A DNA stretch of 64,000 nucleotides from Erythrobacter sp. KY5 (GCF_003264115.1 NZ_CP021912.1:2711001-2775000); one strand, 5' to 3'. Positions 27,603 to 36,867 are shown, counted from the first letter of the stretch. The notes: generated by a model not told the origin, from the letters alone. Numbers and translations: made by a program.

Positions 27603-28322
27603 ATGTTCGGCAGCACTGTCCTCTCCTTCGTGGCCGGATTGGTCACAATCCTGAACCCTTGCGTTCTGCCGCTGGTGCCGATCCTTGTCGCATCGGCGCT
27701 TGGCAATAGCCGGTTCGGGCCGTTGGCTCTGGCGGGTGGGTTGGTGACGAGCTTCACGCTGTTCGGCTTCACCGTGATCGCGTTCGGCTATTCGCTCGGC
27801 ATCGATGAACAGGCCGTGCGCCTGTTTGCAGGAGCCATGCTGGCAGCAGCCGGGATCGTGCTGCTCGTGCCTCAGGCGCAGGCAGCGTTGAGCGCCGCCG
27901 CTGCCCCCATCGCCAATTTCGGCAACCGGCGGCTTTCGCAGGTGAGCGGCGACGGATGGCACGGGCAGTTTGCCATCGGCCTGTTGCTCGGCATCGTCTG
28001 GGCTCCGTGCGTCGGCCCGACGCTGGGAGTGGCGATTGCCGCCGCCAGCCAAGGGCAAGACTTGGCGAGCAGCTTCCTCATCTTCCTCGTCTTCGGGCTG
28101 GGCGTCGCGACCTCAGTGCTCGTCTTCGCTTACGGTTCGCGCAAGGCGATGGGAGAGCGCCGCAAAACGCTCGGCCTCATCGCGCGATACGGCAAGCCTG
28201 TGTTCGGGGCAGCACTGCTGGTGGTTGGACTGATGGTGGTGACCGGCTTCGACAAGATGATCGAGATCGCACTTCTCGACGCGCTTCCGGAAAGAGTCGT
28301 CCTCTTCACGACATCGTTCTAG
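27603..28322 (+). CDS. ccdA: CcdA/DsbD-type transmembrane electron carrier
   Basis: 239 residues with six or seven helices. The two redox Cys sit in typical sites, NPCVLPLVPI in helix 1 and WAPCVGPTLG in helix 4. The family shuttles reducing equivalents across the inner membrane for cytochrome c maturation or thiol reduction. It is co-directional with the thioredoxin gene upstream. A second, larger system of the same kind is encoded at 41825. Confidence 0.9.
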   Translation: MFGSTVLSFVAGLVTILNPCVLPLVPILVASALGNSRFGPLALAGGLVTSFTLFGFTVIAFGYSLGIDEQAVRLFAGAMLAAAGIVLLVPQAQAALSAAAAPIANFGNRRLSQVSGDGWHGQFAIGLLLGIVWAPCVGPTLGVAIAAASQGQDLASSFLIFLVFGLGVATSVLVFAYGSRKAMGERRKTLGLIARYGKPVFGAALLVVGLMVVTGFDKMIEIALLDALPERVVLFTTSF

Positions 28323-28435
28323 GCCACGCGCATCGGCGCGCGGGCGGTCGCCCTTGCAACGCCCTTGGCATCGTAGGACCTATCCTCGCGTCGTGCTTTG
28401 CGGCATTGTGCCGCCGGGAATGGGAGGAGATCATC

Positions 28436-28825
28436 ATGAGCAATGCAAGCGGTCCGCGTGTCACGGGGCTGGGAGGCGTCTTCTACGTAGCTGCCGATCC
28501 GGAGGCGACGCGGGCATGGTATCGAGAAACGCTGGGTGTGGATGGCGCTTACGGCCCGCAGTTCGCGTGGGCTGACGATCCCAAGACGAACCCCTACTCT
28601 CTCATCAGTCACTTCCCCGACGACCAATACATCAAGCCGGGCAAAGGCGGCTTCATGATCAACCTGCGGGTCCACGACCTCGATGGATTTGTCGAAGGCC
28701 TGAAGGCTAAGGGCGTCGACATCCTCGACACCGCCGACGAAGGCTATGGAAAGTTTGCCTGGATCCTCGACCCCAACGGCGTGAAGATCGAGCTGTGGGA
28801 ACAGGTGGCGGAACAGCTTCCCTGA
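28436..28825 (+). CDS. VOC-superfamily (glyoxalase/bleomycin resistance fold) protein
   Basis: 129 residues. The beta-alpha-beta-beta-beta pattern of the vicinal oxygen chelate fold is clear: GLGGVFYVAADPEATRAWY at the start and WILDPNGVKIELWE at the end. The terminal Glu is a usual metal ligand. A GGGAGGAG ribosome site precedes the ATG. Substrate unknown; glyoxalase I or a small-molecule resistance role are both possible. Confidence 0.88.
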   Translation: MSNASGPRVTGLGGVFYVAADPEATRAWYRETLGVDGAYGPQFAWADDPKTNPYSLISHFPDDQYIKPGKGGFMINLRVHDLDGFVEGLKAKGVDILDTADEGYGKFAWILDPNGVKIELWEQVAEQLP

Positions 28826-28946
28826 TCCCGGTTCGAACAGATTGGTCGCAGCCCAGACACGTGTAATCGCGTAGGCGGCGCGGCACATCTCATTGAGGCT
28901 GCGCGTTACCACAGCGTTAACCATTTTCGCGTATTCATCCTTAGGT

Positions 28947-29705
28947 ATGAAACGCGCGCGATTCTCGACACTTGCCCTCAGCAGCCTCGCCGCGCTCGCA
29001 CTGGCGGGTTGTGGTTCGATCGTGCCGTCATCGTCTGATCGCGGTTCGACGGGCGCCAGTGCAAGCCGCGCGCCGTATTCGACGCCGGGGACCTACATTC
29101 AAAGGCCGCCGCGTGGGATCAGCTCGGCACAGCCTGCCGTCGCCACCCGGCCGCAGGATGCCGCTTGCCTGAACGCGCTCGGAGCCGCCGGTGCCGGTTT
29201 CAATCCACTGCCCGACACTTACGCCGCACCCGGTTGCCATACGCTTGGGTCGGTTCAACTGTCCTCGATTGCAGGCGATGCATCGACGTTCGGGATCAGC
29301 AATATCGGCCCAGTCCGGTGCGAGGTTGCATCGGCATTCGGACAATGGGCACGCTTCGGCGTCGACCGCGCCGCGCGGCAAATTCTGGGCAGCCCTCTTG
29401 CCCGGATCGAGACGATGGGCAGCTATTCATGCCGCAATATCGCCGGTTCCAATCGCCGCTCCGCTCATGCGCGTGCCGAGGCGATCGACGTATCGGCTTT
29501 TGTTCTGGAAGACGGGCGGCGAATTTCGCTGATCGACGACTGGAACGGCGGGAGCCGGGCGGAACGCGAATTCCTGCGAACGGTTCATCGCAGTGCCTGC
29601 AAGCGATTTGGTACGGTTCTCGGCCCGGAATACAATCGCGCCCATGCCGATCACTTCCATCTGGAAGAGACCGGCCAAGGCCCGGGCACCGGCTTCTGCC
29701 GCTGA
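28947..29705 (+). CDS. Extensin-like lipoprotein (extensin_2 / M15-like domain)
   Basis: 252 residues from ATG 28947. A signal peptide ends in the lipobox LALAGC. After a Ser-rich linker the extensin-like C-terminal domain covers about residues 70-250, with paired Cys and metal-ligand-like residues in SAHARAEAIDVSAF and HADHFHLEETG, as in zinc D,D-/L,D-peptidases. The conserved G-C-R-x end is also visible (GTGFCR). It probably acts on peptidoglycan in the periplasm. The enzyme activity is inferred from fold relatives. Confidence 0.85.
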   Translation: MKRARFSTLALSSLAALALAGCGSIVPSSSDRGSTGASASRAPYSTPGTYIQRPPRGISSAQPAVATRPQDAACLNALGAAGAGFNPLPDTYAAPGCHTLGSVQLSSIAGDASTFGISNIGPVRCEVASAFGQWARFGVDRAARQILGSPLARIETMGSYSCRNIAGSNRRSAHARAEAIDVSAFVLEDGRRISLIDDWNGGSRAEREFLRTVHRSACKRFGTVLGPEYNRAHADHFHLEETGQGPGTGFCR

Positions 29706-29901
29706 TACGACGGCGGCCACGCCCCAGCCATCATCGAAACGCGAGACGGCCCCGGCATTCAAAGGAATACCGAGGCCGTCCGGGCACCGAGAGCGAGGTC
29801 AGGAATTGCTGCTCCGGGAGATTTGGTCAGGACCGATAAGCGGGCCATGCAGATTGCCGAGCAACGCTATAAGCCGGCTTCGCGCATGGGTTCGCACGGG
29901 G

Positions 29902-30528
29902 TCAGACTGTTACTTCGATCTGTGGCTCCAAATTGGCTTCTATCTTCAATCGGACAGCTTCGGCGGCATGGCGTGCGCCCAGCTTGTGCATCATGTTGGC
30001 CCGGTGAATCTCGACCGTGCGCGGGCTGATATCCAGTTCGCGTGCGATGACCTTGTTGCTGCTGCCTTCGGCCAGCCATTCGAGCACTTCGCGTTCGCGG
30101 GTCGACAAGGAGGCGATACGATCGCGCGCTTCGATCATGCGGCGTCGGGCTGCGCCGAAAATCTCGGCCTCTTTCTCTATCCTTGTAAGGCAACGCTCAA
30201 ACCGGTCGGTTTCGATCGGCAGCGTCAGGTAGTCTAGCGCGCCAGCCTTTATGGCTTCGACGATGCGTCCGGGTCGCGGATCTGCGTCCATCGCGATGAC
30301 CGGCAGCCAGATGCCGAGCCTGCTTAATCGTTCGAGTATGATGCCCACGCCTCCCTCGTCGGCCTGGTCGCGGGCGATGATGATACCATCGCGCGGAGGG
30401 TGAGCGGAAAGTTCCGACAGGTCGCCATACACTTCTGCATGGTGGCCCAATTGGAACCCGACGCGGGCCAGTTCAGCGCGGTGCCGACTGTTCGCGTCAA
30501 TGAAGTGGAGTGAGGCTTTGCGTGACAT
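29902..30528 (-). CDS. FixJ/NarL-type regulator with atypical receiver domain
   Basis: 208 residues. The C-terminal LuxR-type helix-turn-helix is textbook (LSTREREVLEWLAEGSSNKVIARELDISPRTVEIHRANMMHKL). The N-terminal 125 residues follow the receiver fold (LPVIAMDADP, Lys replaced region LTLPIETDRF), but the acidic pair at strand 1 is reduced to HFIDAN and the usual phospho-Asp site reads GIIIARDQ. Phosphorylation is therefore doubtful. No partner histidine kinase is nearby. The ATG at 30528 was chosen because the receiver starts there. Confidence 0.85.
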   Translation of the reverse strand: MSRKASLHFIDANSRHRAELARVGFQLGHHAEVYGDLSELSAHPPRDGIIIARDQADEGGVGIILERLSRLGIWLPVIAMDADPRPGRIVEAIKAGALDYLTLPIETDRFERCLTRIEKEAEIFGAARRRMIEARDRIASLSTREREVLEWLAEGSSNKVIARELDISPRTVEIHRANMMHKLGARHAAEAVRLKIEANLEPQIEVTV

Positions 30529-30702
30529 GTGGAGTGTGGTGCGCGCCCACGCTCCAAAATTCACCTCGGACCTAACCCATTGTGGAGGTAAGATTGCTTA
30601 GTTAACCCTCCAAACGCGCGCACACCCTCGCAATATTACCTCCGAAACCGAGCATACATCGGCGCTCGCATCGGGGTAAATCACGATTTAGCCGCGTCCG
30701 CC

Positions 30703-31446
30703 TCACTTCGATTCGAACGTATAGCCCGGCAAGGAATGGAATGCGGCCCGCAAGGCGTCGCCCCAGTTCGCTGAAATCTCGGCAAAATACGGGTCGTCGT
30801 GCATCACGCGGTGTTCGTGCGTGGGCGCAAAGTCGTCCTTGCCGATCACAAGCAGGTCGAGCGGCAGCCCGACCGACAGGTTTGCCTTGAGCGTGGAATC
30901 GAACGAGACCATCAACAGCTTGACCGCTTCCTCAAAACTCATGTCGCGGTCATAGCCGCGAATGATGATGGGCCTGCCGTATTTCGTCTCTCCGATCTGG
31001 AAGAACGGTGTGTCCAGGCTGGCCTCGATGAAGTTGCCTTCCGGGTAGATCATGAACAGGCGCGGCTCCATCCCGGCAATCTGGCCAGCCAGAATGATCG
31101 ACGCTGTAAATCGTCCCTTGCCGCGATCGCCATTGGCATCTTGGCGTTCTTCGATCGTGTTGCGCAAAAGGCGCCCGATTTGGGTGGCGACGTTGAACAT
31201 CGTCTTGCCTTTGATAAGCGTGTTGTCGCGTTCATCGGGGGCCTTGGTGCGCTCTTCCAGCTGGCTGACCACTGCCTGCGTGGTCGCAAGATTGCCCGCC
31301 GTCATGACGGCGATCATGCGCTCGCCCGGAACCTGCCACTGGAACATCTTGCGAAACACCGAGATATTGTCGACGCCGGAATTGGTGCGGGTGTCGCTCA
31401 TCAGGACGAGGCCCTTATCGAGCACCATGCCAACGCAGTAAGTCAT
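30703..31446 (-). CDS. Anbu-type proteasome-like peptidase
   Basis: 247 residues, with an N-terminal-nucleophile hydrolase fold. The sequence begins M-T-Y-C-V-G and the Thr at position 2 would be the exposed nucleophile after removal of Met. It has the Asp of the SDTRTN strand and Lys in the VFRKMF region, as expected in proteasome beta-like proteins. Anbu forms open helical or ring assemblies distinct from HslV and 20S. It closes a four-gene operon with transglutaminase, alpha-E and ATP-grasp proteins, the known Anbu neighbourhood, thought to link to peptide or glutathione-like amide chemistry. Confidence 0.93.
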   Translation of the reverse strand: MTYCVGMVLDKGLVLMSDTRTNSGVDNISVFRKMFQWQVPGERMIAVMTAGNLATTQAVVSQLEERTKAPDERDNTLIKGKTMFNVATQIGRLLRNTIEERQDANGDRGKGRFTASIILAGQIAGMEPRLFMIYPEGNFIEASLDTPFFQIGETKYGRPIIIRGYDRDMSFEEAVKLLMVSFDSTLKANLSVGLPLDLLVIGKDDFAPTHEHRVMHDDPYFAEISANWGDALRAAFHSLPGYTFESK

Positions 31447-31512
31447 CTTAGATCTCCAAGAGGATTTGGAGCGCGGATTACGTCAATCCGCGCCTCGCAG
31501 GAAGCGGTAGAA

Positions 31513-32337
31513 TTACTGCTGACCCTGCTCTTGCTGTTGCTCGACCGAGACGTCGACCTGCAGAATATGTTCGGTTGTGCCGAAACTGATCCCGGTGACG
31601 GGCGACGCATCGCGGTAATCGCGCCCGGTGGCGACGCGGACATAACGCGGGTCCGGGCTGATACCGTTCGAAACGTCGAAACCGACCCAGCCAAGTCCGT
31701 CAATATGCGCCTCGGCCCAGGCATGGGTGGCTTCCTGTTCGATCCGGTCGTTCATCATCAGGTAGCCCGAGACATAACGCGCCGGGATGTCGGCTGCGCG
31801 CGCAGCCCCGATAAAGATATGGGCGTGATCCTGGCACACCCCGTTGCCGGCAGCGACCGCCTCTTCCGCTGTGGTCGACACGCCGGTCATGCCGGTCTGA
31901 TAGGTAACGTCATCGCGAATGCGGGCAGACAGGGCATGGAGGAAATCCAGCTTTGCGCCTTCTTCGGGCCCATCCAGATCGCGAAGCATGGCGCTCATCC
32001 GCGCACCGGGCCTCGTAAGCTTCGTCTGGCCGAGGAAGCTCCACAGCGGCAGATGCCCCGCATGTTGACCGATCACGCCAGCATTGTCCTGAGTTTCGAC
32101 TTCGCCGGTGCAGGTGACAGTTACCTCGCTCGCGCCGGGTTCAACGGCGATCAGGGTGACGGTGTTGAAATTCTGGTCGTCATATTCGAGTTCGCGATGG
32201 GCGTTCTCATACCGCATTTCCCAGTTGAGGATCGACTGGCCCTGAGTTTCCTTGGGCGTGAGCCGCAGGCGCTGAAGCGCATGGACCACAGGATCGCTGA
32301 ACGAATAGTGCGTCGTGTGCCGGATAGAGAGCTTCAT
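31513..32337 (-). CDS. Transglutaminase-like protease-fold protein of the Anbu operon
   Basis: 274 residues. An N-terminal beta domain (Bacterial transglutaminase-like N-terminal region, residues 1-85) precedes the transglutaminase core with Cys in GNGVCQDHAHIFIGAARA (near 172), His in EATHAWAEAHIDG and Asp in GWVGFDVSNG, which make a full catalytic triad. Its ATG overlaps the alpha-E stop as ATGA. It probably cleaves or forms amide bonds on a small peptide made by the neighbouring ATP-grasp enzyme. That is inferred. Confidence 0.93.
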   Translation of the reverse strand: MKLSIRHTTHYSFSDPVVHALQRLRLTPKETQGQSILNWEMRYENAHRELEYDDQNFNTVTLIAVEPGASEVTVTCTGEVETQDNAGVIGQHAGHLPLWSFLGQTKLTRPGARMSAMLRDLDGPEEGAKLDFLHALSARIRDDVTYQTGMTGVSTTAEEAVAAGNGVCQDHAHIFIGAARAADIPARYVSGYLMMNDRIEQEATHAWAEAHIDGLGWVGFDVSNGISPDPRYVRVATGRDYRDASPVTGISFGTTEHILQVDVSVEQQQEQGQQ

Positions 32338-33278
32338 GCCAGGAACCTGTAATCGTCTGCAATCGCCTGACCGACAGCGGAATTGCGCGTCATGAACTGC
32401 GTCAGGAATTCATGCAGGCCCATTTCGAATATCTCATCAACTGTCATGTGAGCGATGAAACTTTCCGATTCCTGCATCAGGCGGTTGGCCTCGCTCGGTT
32501 GTCCGTGAATGCGTTCAAGCTCGTCGAGATTGGTTCGCAGCGCGCTGCGACAGAAGGCGAGGCTGCGCGGGAAACGATCGTCGAGCACCAGGAATTCGAC
32601 GATCCCGCGCGCATCGATATTGCCCGCGTTGAGCCAGCTATACGCGCTGGCCCCGGCGACCGATCGCAGCACCTGATCCCATTGCCCGCTATCGAGGCTG
32701 GAGCCGACATAGGATAGCGAAGGCAGAAGCAGATAGTACTTCATGTCGAGGATACGCGTGGTGCTTTCCGCACGTTCGAGGAACGTCCCTGCGCGCGCGA
32801 AGTGATAGCCTTCACTGCGCAGCATCGACCCGTCCATCGCCCCGTGGACCTGCATGCCCGTGCGCCTCAGCCTCGCAAGCACCTCGCCCAGCGCCGACTG
32901 ACTGACGGGGCGCGACAATTGCTTGTCGAGCTTCATCCAGTTTTCGTTGACCGCCTCCCACGCCTGTGTCGACAGGTTGGTCCTCGCGGTCCGGGCGTTA
33001 TTGCGCACCGCACTGAACATCTCTCGCACATTGGCAGGGTTCGCCTTGTCGCGAAGGACGAAGTTCCACACTGAGACACCGTCATAGCCATCATAGTTGG
33101 CTTCGTATTGCTGTTTGAGCCCCAGTGTCGCGATTACTGAACGCCATTCTTCTTCGGCGCGTTCCAAATCGCGGGTCAGCGCCATGCGAAGCGCCGCATC
33201 TAGCAGACGCGATGTGTTCTCCGCCCGCTCAAGATAGCGGAACATCCAGAACAGGCCGTTGGCTGTGCGTCCTAACAT
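32334..33278 (-). CDS. Alpha-E domain protein of the Anbu operon
   Basis: 314 residues, almost wholly helical. The start MLGRTANGLFWMFRYLERAENTS matches the conserved alpha-E N-terminus. I therefore chose the ATG at 33278, which overlaps the ATP-grasp stop (ATGA), and not 33296. A conserved Arg/Glu-rich helix pattern (ARAGTFLERAESTTRILD) recurs near residue 165. Alpha-E proteins always travel with circularly permuted ATP-grasp and transglutaminase genes. Their biochemical role is not settled. Confidence 0.93.
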   Translation of the reverse strand: MLGRTANGLFWMFRYLERAENTSRLLDAALRMALTRDLERAEEEWRSVIATLGLKQQYEANYDGYDGVSVWNFVLRDKANPANVREMFSAVRNNARTARTNLSTQAWEAVNENWMKLDKQLSRPVSQSALGEVLARLRRTGMQVHGAMDGSMLRSEGYHFARAGTFLERAESTTRILDMKYYLLLPSLSYVGSSLDSGQWDQVLRSVAGASAYSWLNAGNIDARGIVEFLVLDDRFPRSLAFCRSALRTNLDELERIHGQPSEANRLMQESESFIAHMTVDEIFEMGLHEFLTQFMTRNSAVGQAIADDYRFLA

Positions 33279-34729
33279 CAGTCTTTCAAAACCCACGTAT
33301 CCTTGGTGCCGCCACCTTGCGAGGAATTGACCACAAGCGACCCCTTCTTGAGCGCAACGCGTGTCAGGCCGCCGGGCGTGATCTCGATCCCGTTGGGAGA
33401 GACCAGCACATAGGGGCGCAGGTCCACGTGACGCGGCGCAAGGCCGGCTTTCGTGTAGATCGGACAGGTCGAAAGCGAGAGCGTGGGCTGCGCGATATAG
33501 TTTTCTGGATCGGCCTTGAGCTTGGCGCGGAACTCCTTGATTTCCTTCCTGCTAGCGGTCGGGCCGATCAGCATTCCGTAACCGCCCGAACCGTGCACCT
33601 CCTTGACCACAAGCTCATCCAGATTGTCGAGTACGTAGCCAAGGCTGTCCTTGTCCGCGCACCGCCATGTCTGGACGTTGGGCAGCAGCGGCTTCTCGCC
33701 GGTGTAGAATTCGACGATCTCGGGCATGAGGGAATAGATCGCCTTGTCATCGGAAACGCCCGTTCCCGGCGCATTGGCAATCGTGATCCCGCCTGAGCGG
33801 TAAACATCCATGATGCCCGGCACGCCAAGCACGCTGTCCGGTTCGAATGTCAGCGGATCGAGATAATCGTCATCGACCCGGCGGTAGAGAACGTCGACCG
33901 GTTGGAAGCCGCGCGTGCAGCGCATCTGGACCCTGCCATCAACGACGCGAAGGTCGCTGCCTTCCACCAGCTCGGCACCCATCTGGTCGGCGAGGAAGGC
34001 GTGTTCGAAATAGGCGGAGTTGTAGATACCCGGTGTCAGGACCGCGACGGTCGGCTTGTCGCCGCTGCTGCCGTCAAACTTGGGTGGAGCGCAAGCGGCG
34101 AGGCTGCGCGCGAGGCGGCGCGGATAATTGGAAACAGGCTCAACCGAGACCTGACTGAACAGGTCGGGGAACATGTTCATCATCGTCTCGCGATTTTCGA
34201 GCATATAGGAAACGCCCGAAGGCGTCCTTGCGTTATCCTCGAGGACGTAGAATTCATCCGGTCCTGTACGCACAAGGTCGATGCCGACGATGTGAGTGTA
34301 AATGCCGCCCGGCGGCGTCATGCCAACCATGTTCGGCAGCCACGCTTCGTTGTTGCGCAGCAATCGTTCAGGCAGGCGTCCTGCGCGCACGATCTCTTGC
34401 CGGTGATAAAGGTCGTAGAGAAACGCGTTGAGCGCGCTGACGCGTTGTTCAATCCCGCGGGTCAGCTTTCTCCATTCGGCCGCAGTGATGATGCGCGGAA
34501 CCATGTCGAAGGGGATGAGACGCTCTTCGGCTTCATCCTCTCCATAGACGTTGAAAGTGATGCCAGTGCGGCGAAAGCTTTCGTCGGCTTCGGCATTCTT
34601 GCGTTTGAGGAGCGCGGGTTCCTGTTTCTCATACCAGCCGCAATAGGCATCGTAAGCGGGGCGAATGTCGCCGCCGGCCGAATGCATTTCATCGAATTTT
34701 TCCGGACTGCCCGGCTGATCCCCTGCCAT
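33278..34729 (-). CDS. Circularly permuted type 2 ATP-grasp ligase
   Basis: 483 residues. The family marks are FYVLEDNARTPSGVSYMLENR, the Arg/Lys-rich NYPRRL site, the glycine loop VVKEVHGSGGYGMLIGP and the C-terminal DLRPYVL segment. These proteins ligate a carboxylate to an amine and probably build a short peptide. It is the first gene of the four-gene Anbu operon. An internal Met at residue 15 is an alternative start. The two-domain layout and length are usual for the family. Confidence 0.93.
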   Translation of the reverse strand: MAGDQPGSPEKFDEMHSAGGDIRPAYDAYCGWYEKQEPALLKRKNAEADESFRRTGITFNVYGEDEAEERLIPFDMVPRIITAAEWRKLTRGIEQRVSALNAFLYDLYHRQEIVRAGRLPERLLRNNEAWLPNMVGMTPPGGIYTHIVGIDLVRTGPDEFYVLEDNARTPSGVSYMLENRETMMNMFPDLFSQVSVEPVSNYPRRLARSLAACAPPKFDGSSGDKPTVAVLTPGIYNSAYFEHAFLADQMGAELVEGSDLRVVDGRVQMRCTRGFQPVDVLYRRVDDDYLDPLTFEPDSVLGVPGIMDVYRSGGITIANAPGTGVSDDKAIYSLMPEIVEFYTGEKPLLPNVQTWRCADKDSLGYVLDNLDELVVKEVHGSGGYGMLIGPTASRKEIKEFRAKLKADPENYIAQPTLSLSTCPIYTKAGLAPRHVDLRPYVLVSPNGIEITPGGLTRVALKKGSLVVNSSQGGGTKDTWVLKD

Positions 34730-34837
34730 AAACTTGCGCGCTTGCTCCCATCAGGCCGTGCTGCACTCAATCAACACAGTCTACTGGAAGACGTTCCAAT
34801 TAAAAGGGGCGCGATTGCGGGAGAGCCGCCCTCTGGC

Positions 34838-35611
34838 TCAGCGGTCGAGCTGTTCGAGGACCGTCAGGATCGATTCCGGCGCATAGGTAAAGCCATTGTG
34901 CGTGCAGCGCAGCGCGATGGCGCGGTCGCGCTGTCCCGGAAGGCCCGCTGCGCTGCGGGGCGCGATTGCACCGTCGAGCGGGCTCCACAAGGCGATGGTT
35001 TCGACCGGAGGCTTTTCGCCGAGATCCGCCTCGATTGGCGGCTGGTCGACGCGGTGGCCTGCGATGGCCTGATAGACGCGCCAGACATTGTTCGCACGCG
35101 GACTGCCCGAAAAGGGAGAACCCATCGTGATAACCTTGTCGATGCAGATCGGATGTCGCTTTGCCAGTTCGCGAGCATAAAGCCCGCCGAGGCTCCACCC
35201 TACCAGCGACACGGACGTCTCATACCGTTCACACACTTCGAACAGGCGGTCTTCGAGCCGATCCATCTGCTCCTGAGCAACGCCCCAATTGCGACCGAGG
35301 CCCCAGTTCTTGACCTTGTGCCCTGCCCGCTCGATGTTTTTCGCCATGTAGCGCATCCGGTGCGGGCCGGTCGCAAAGCCGGGTAGCAGGATGATGATCT
35401 GCCGGTTTTCAGCCTTCGGAATGTCGATGCGGCGCGTAAGCCGGCGCAGCGGCTCAGCCAGATAGCTCAACTCGCCAGCCAGCTTGGCCAGCGTGGGTTT
35501 GCCCGTTTCCTGATCCGGGTACACTTCGCGCGCCAGAGCAATCCGGCGCGCAAACTCACCCTCGCCAAAGCGGGCGCGGGGGGTGTGCAGTAAGGATGCG
35601 CGATGTTCCAT
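34838..35611 (-). CDS. Alpha/beta hydrolase (lipase/PGAP1-like)
   Basis: 257 residues from ATG 35611. The nucleophile elbow is SLVGWSLGGLYAREL (Ser near residue 137), the oxyanion strand is IILLPGFATGPHRM near 75, the acid is probably in ALWSPLDGAI and the His in RCTHNGFTY. No signal peptide. It lies upstream of the Anbu operon in the same direction, separated by 108 bases that must hold the operon promoter. Substrate unknown. Confidence 0.85.
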   Translation of the reverse strand: MEHRASLLHTPRARFGEGEFARRIALAREVYPDQETGKPTLAKLAGELSYLAEPLRRLTRRIDIPKAENRQIIILLPGFATGPHRMRYMAKNIERAGHKVKNWGLGRNWGVAQEQMDRLEDRLFEVCERYETSVSLVGWSLGGLYARELAKRHPICIDKVITMGSPFSGSPRANNVWRVYQAIAGHRVDQPPIEADLGEKPPVETIALWSPLDGAIAPRSAAGLPGQRDRAIALRCTHNGFTYAPESILTVLEQLDR

Positions 35612-35723
35612 AAGAGAAACAGGAATAGCCCATGGCAGTGAATACGAGGTGAAGGTTCGGTTCAACTAATCCATCACCTCGCACTTTGTGCCACGAAATC
35701 GCAACTTTTCACATAGCTGTAAC

Positions 35724-35760
35724 AAAAGAAGGCGGCGAAGGCATTTCACCCTCGCCGCCA
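35724..35760 (-). terminator. Rho-independent terminator after the DUF3617 gene pair
   Basis: On the minus strand GGCGGCGA pairs with TCGCCGCC across a 13-base loop and is followed by TTCTTTT. It lies about 30 bases after the stop at 35791. Confidence 0.85.
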
Positions 35761-35790
35761 TCCTTTTGCATCGCTTGCCTTGGTCAGACC

Positions 35791-36348
35791 TTACTCTGCC
35801 GGACACTCCCCGATCAGCTTGCCCTTGCTCGATGCGCTGATCGTCATGGTGCCCATTTCAGGGCTCTCGATCGCGACGGTCATGTCCATATCGTAGGAGT
35901 CTTCGGAATAGGTGCCGGTGTTGGTAATCTTGGCCGTGCCGGAAGACGGGTCCTGGCACGTCATTTCCATGTTCATCGTGCCGCCGCCGAATTCGAACGC
36001 GTTGTATTCACAATCCGCATTCTCATTGCCCGAGAACATTTCGGCAGCCGGCTTTTCGGCCTCTTCAGGTGTGACGCAGTTCTTGCTGGTGTTGACCTGC
36101 CCCTTCATGCCTTCGAGCATTCCGGTCATCATGCCGCGCGCTTCTTCGGGGATCTTGGTTTCATCGAAGGTGATGTCGACGAACTCGACCGTATTTTCCC
36201 ACTCGCCCGGCGAGATGGACACGTCACCCATCGCTGCCTGAACTTCCTTCTGGGTAATCGTGCCGTCACCGTCAGCATCGGCGTCAGTCGCCCCGCCGCA
36301 AGCGGTAAGCATAAACACCGCGCTTGCGGCCAGAATCGCATTCTTCAT
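35791..36348 (-). CDS. DUF3617 lipoprotein with an EF-hand-like loop
   Basis: 185 residues. A signal peptide ends in lipobox LTAC (Cys 17). Residues 24-35 form a perfect canonical EF-hand loop pattern (D-x-D-x-D-G-x-I-x-x-x-E). The remainder is a DUF3617 domain: it starts with SPGEWENTVEF, carries paired Cys (KNCVTPEEA and NADCEYNAF) and ends with IGECP. The domain resembles lipocalin-like periplasmic proteins of unknown role. It is the second gene after another DUF3617 gene with 33 bases between them. A calcium-linked role is only suggested by the loop. Confidence 0.88.
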   Translation of the reverse strand: MKNAILAASAVFMLTACGGATDADADGDGTITQKEVQAAMGDVSISPGEWENTVEFVDITFDETKIPEEARGMMTGMLEGMKGQVNTSKNCVTPEEAEKPAAEMFSGNENADCEYNAFEFGGGTMNMEMTCQDPSSGTAKITNTGTYSEDSYDMDMTVAIESPEMGTMTISASSKGKLIGECPAE

Positions 36349-36381
36349 TTCGTATTCCTCGTTAGATTGTCTCAGAAATTC

Positions 36382-36867
36382 TCAACGGCATTCGCCGATA
36401 CGCTCATGTTGCGAGCGCAGCTTGATCGTCGCATCGCCCATGCCGAAATCGCCGTTCATGGTCATCGTCATGTCGGACGAGGTCGCGCCGCCTGTCCCGG
36501 TCATTTCCATCCGCATGTTCTGCCCGTCGACCCTGCATTGGATCACCGCGTCGATTTTCCCGCCCGAATAATCGAAACGTTCGTAAGTGCAGTCCTCGGC
36601 GTCTCGGGTCGAACGGTCGGTGATCGCGCGATAGCCCTCGGCAATCTCGGCCTCGGTCAGGCAGTAGGTGACCGAATTCGACATCATCTGGCTCATCATG
36701 TCCGCCACCTGCGGCGGGGCGCCGGGCATGTCGATCGAAATGAATGTTGTCGTGGCGCGGTACTGACCCGCTGTTGGACGACCGCCCGCATCGATCTGGG
36801 CGTTTGTCGTGGTGCTACCGACTATTAAAGCAGCGCCAAGTGCGCCGCCGATCAACCATGCTTTCAC
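36382..36867 (-). CDS. DUF3617 periplasmic protein
   Basis: 161 residues. A cleavable signal peptide (LIGGALGAALIVGSTTTNAQ) is followed by a DUF3617 domain with the same layout as its neighbour: GQYRATTTF, paired Cys in VTYCLTEAEI and AEDCTYERF, and the terminal RIGECR. The two proteins are about one-third alike by eye in the core and form a tandem pair. Here no lipobox or EF-hand loop is present. The gene is divergent from uvrB. Confidence 0.88.
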   Translation of the reverse strand: MKAWLIGGALGAALIVGSTTTNAQIDAGGRPTAGQYRATTTFISIDMPGAPPQVADMMSQMMSNSVTYCLTEAEIAEGYRAITDRSTRDAEDCTYERFDYSGGKIDAVIQCRVDGQNMRMEMTGTGGATSSDMTMTMNGDFGMGDATIKLRSQHERIGECR

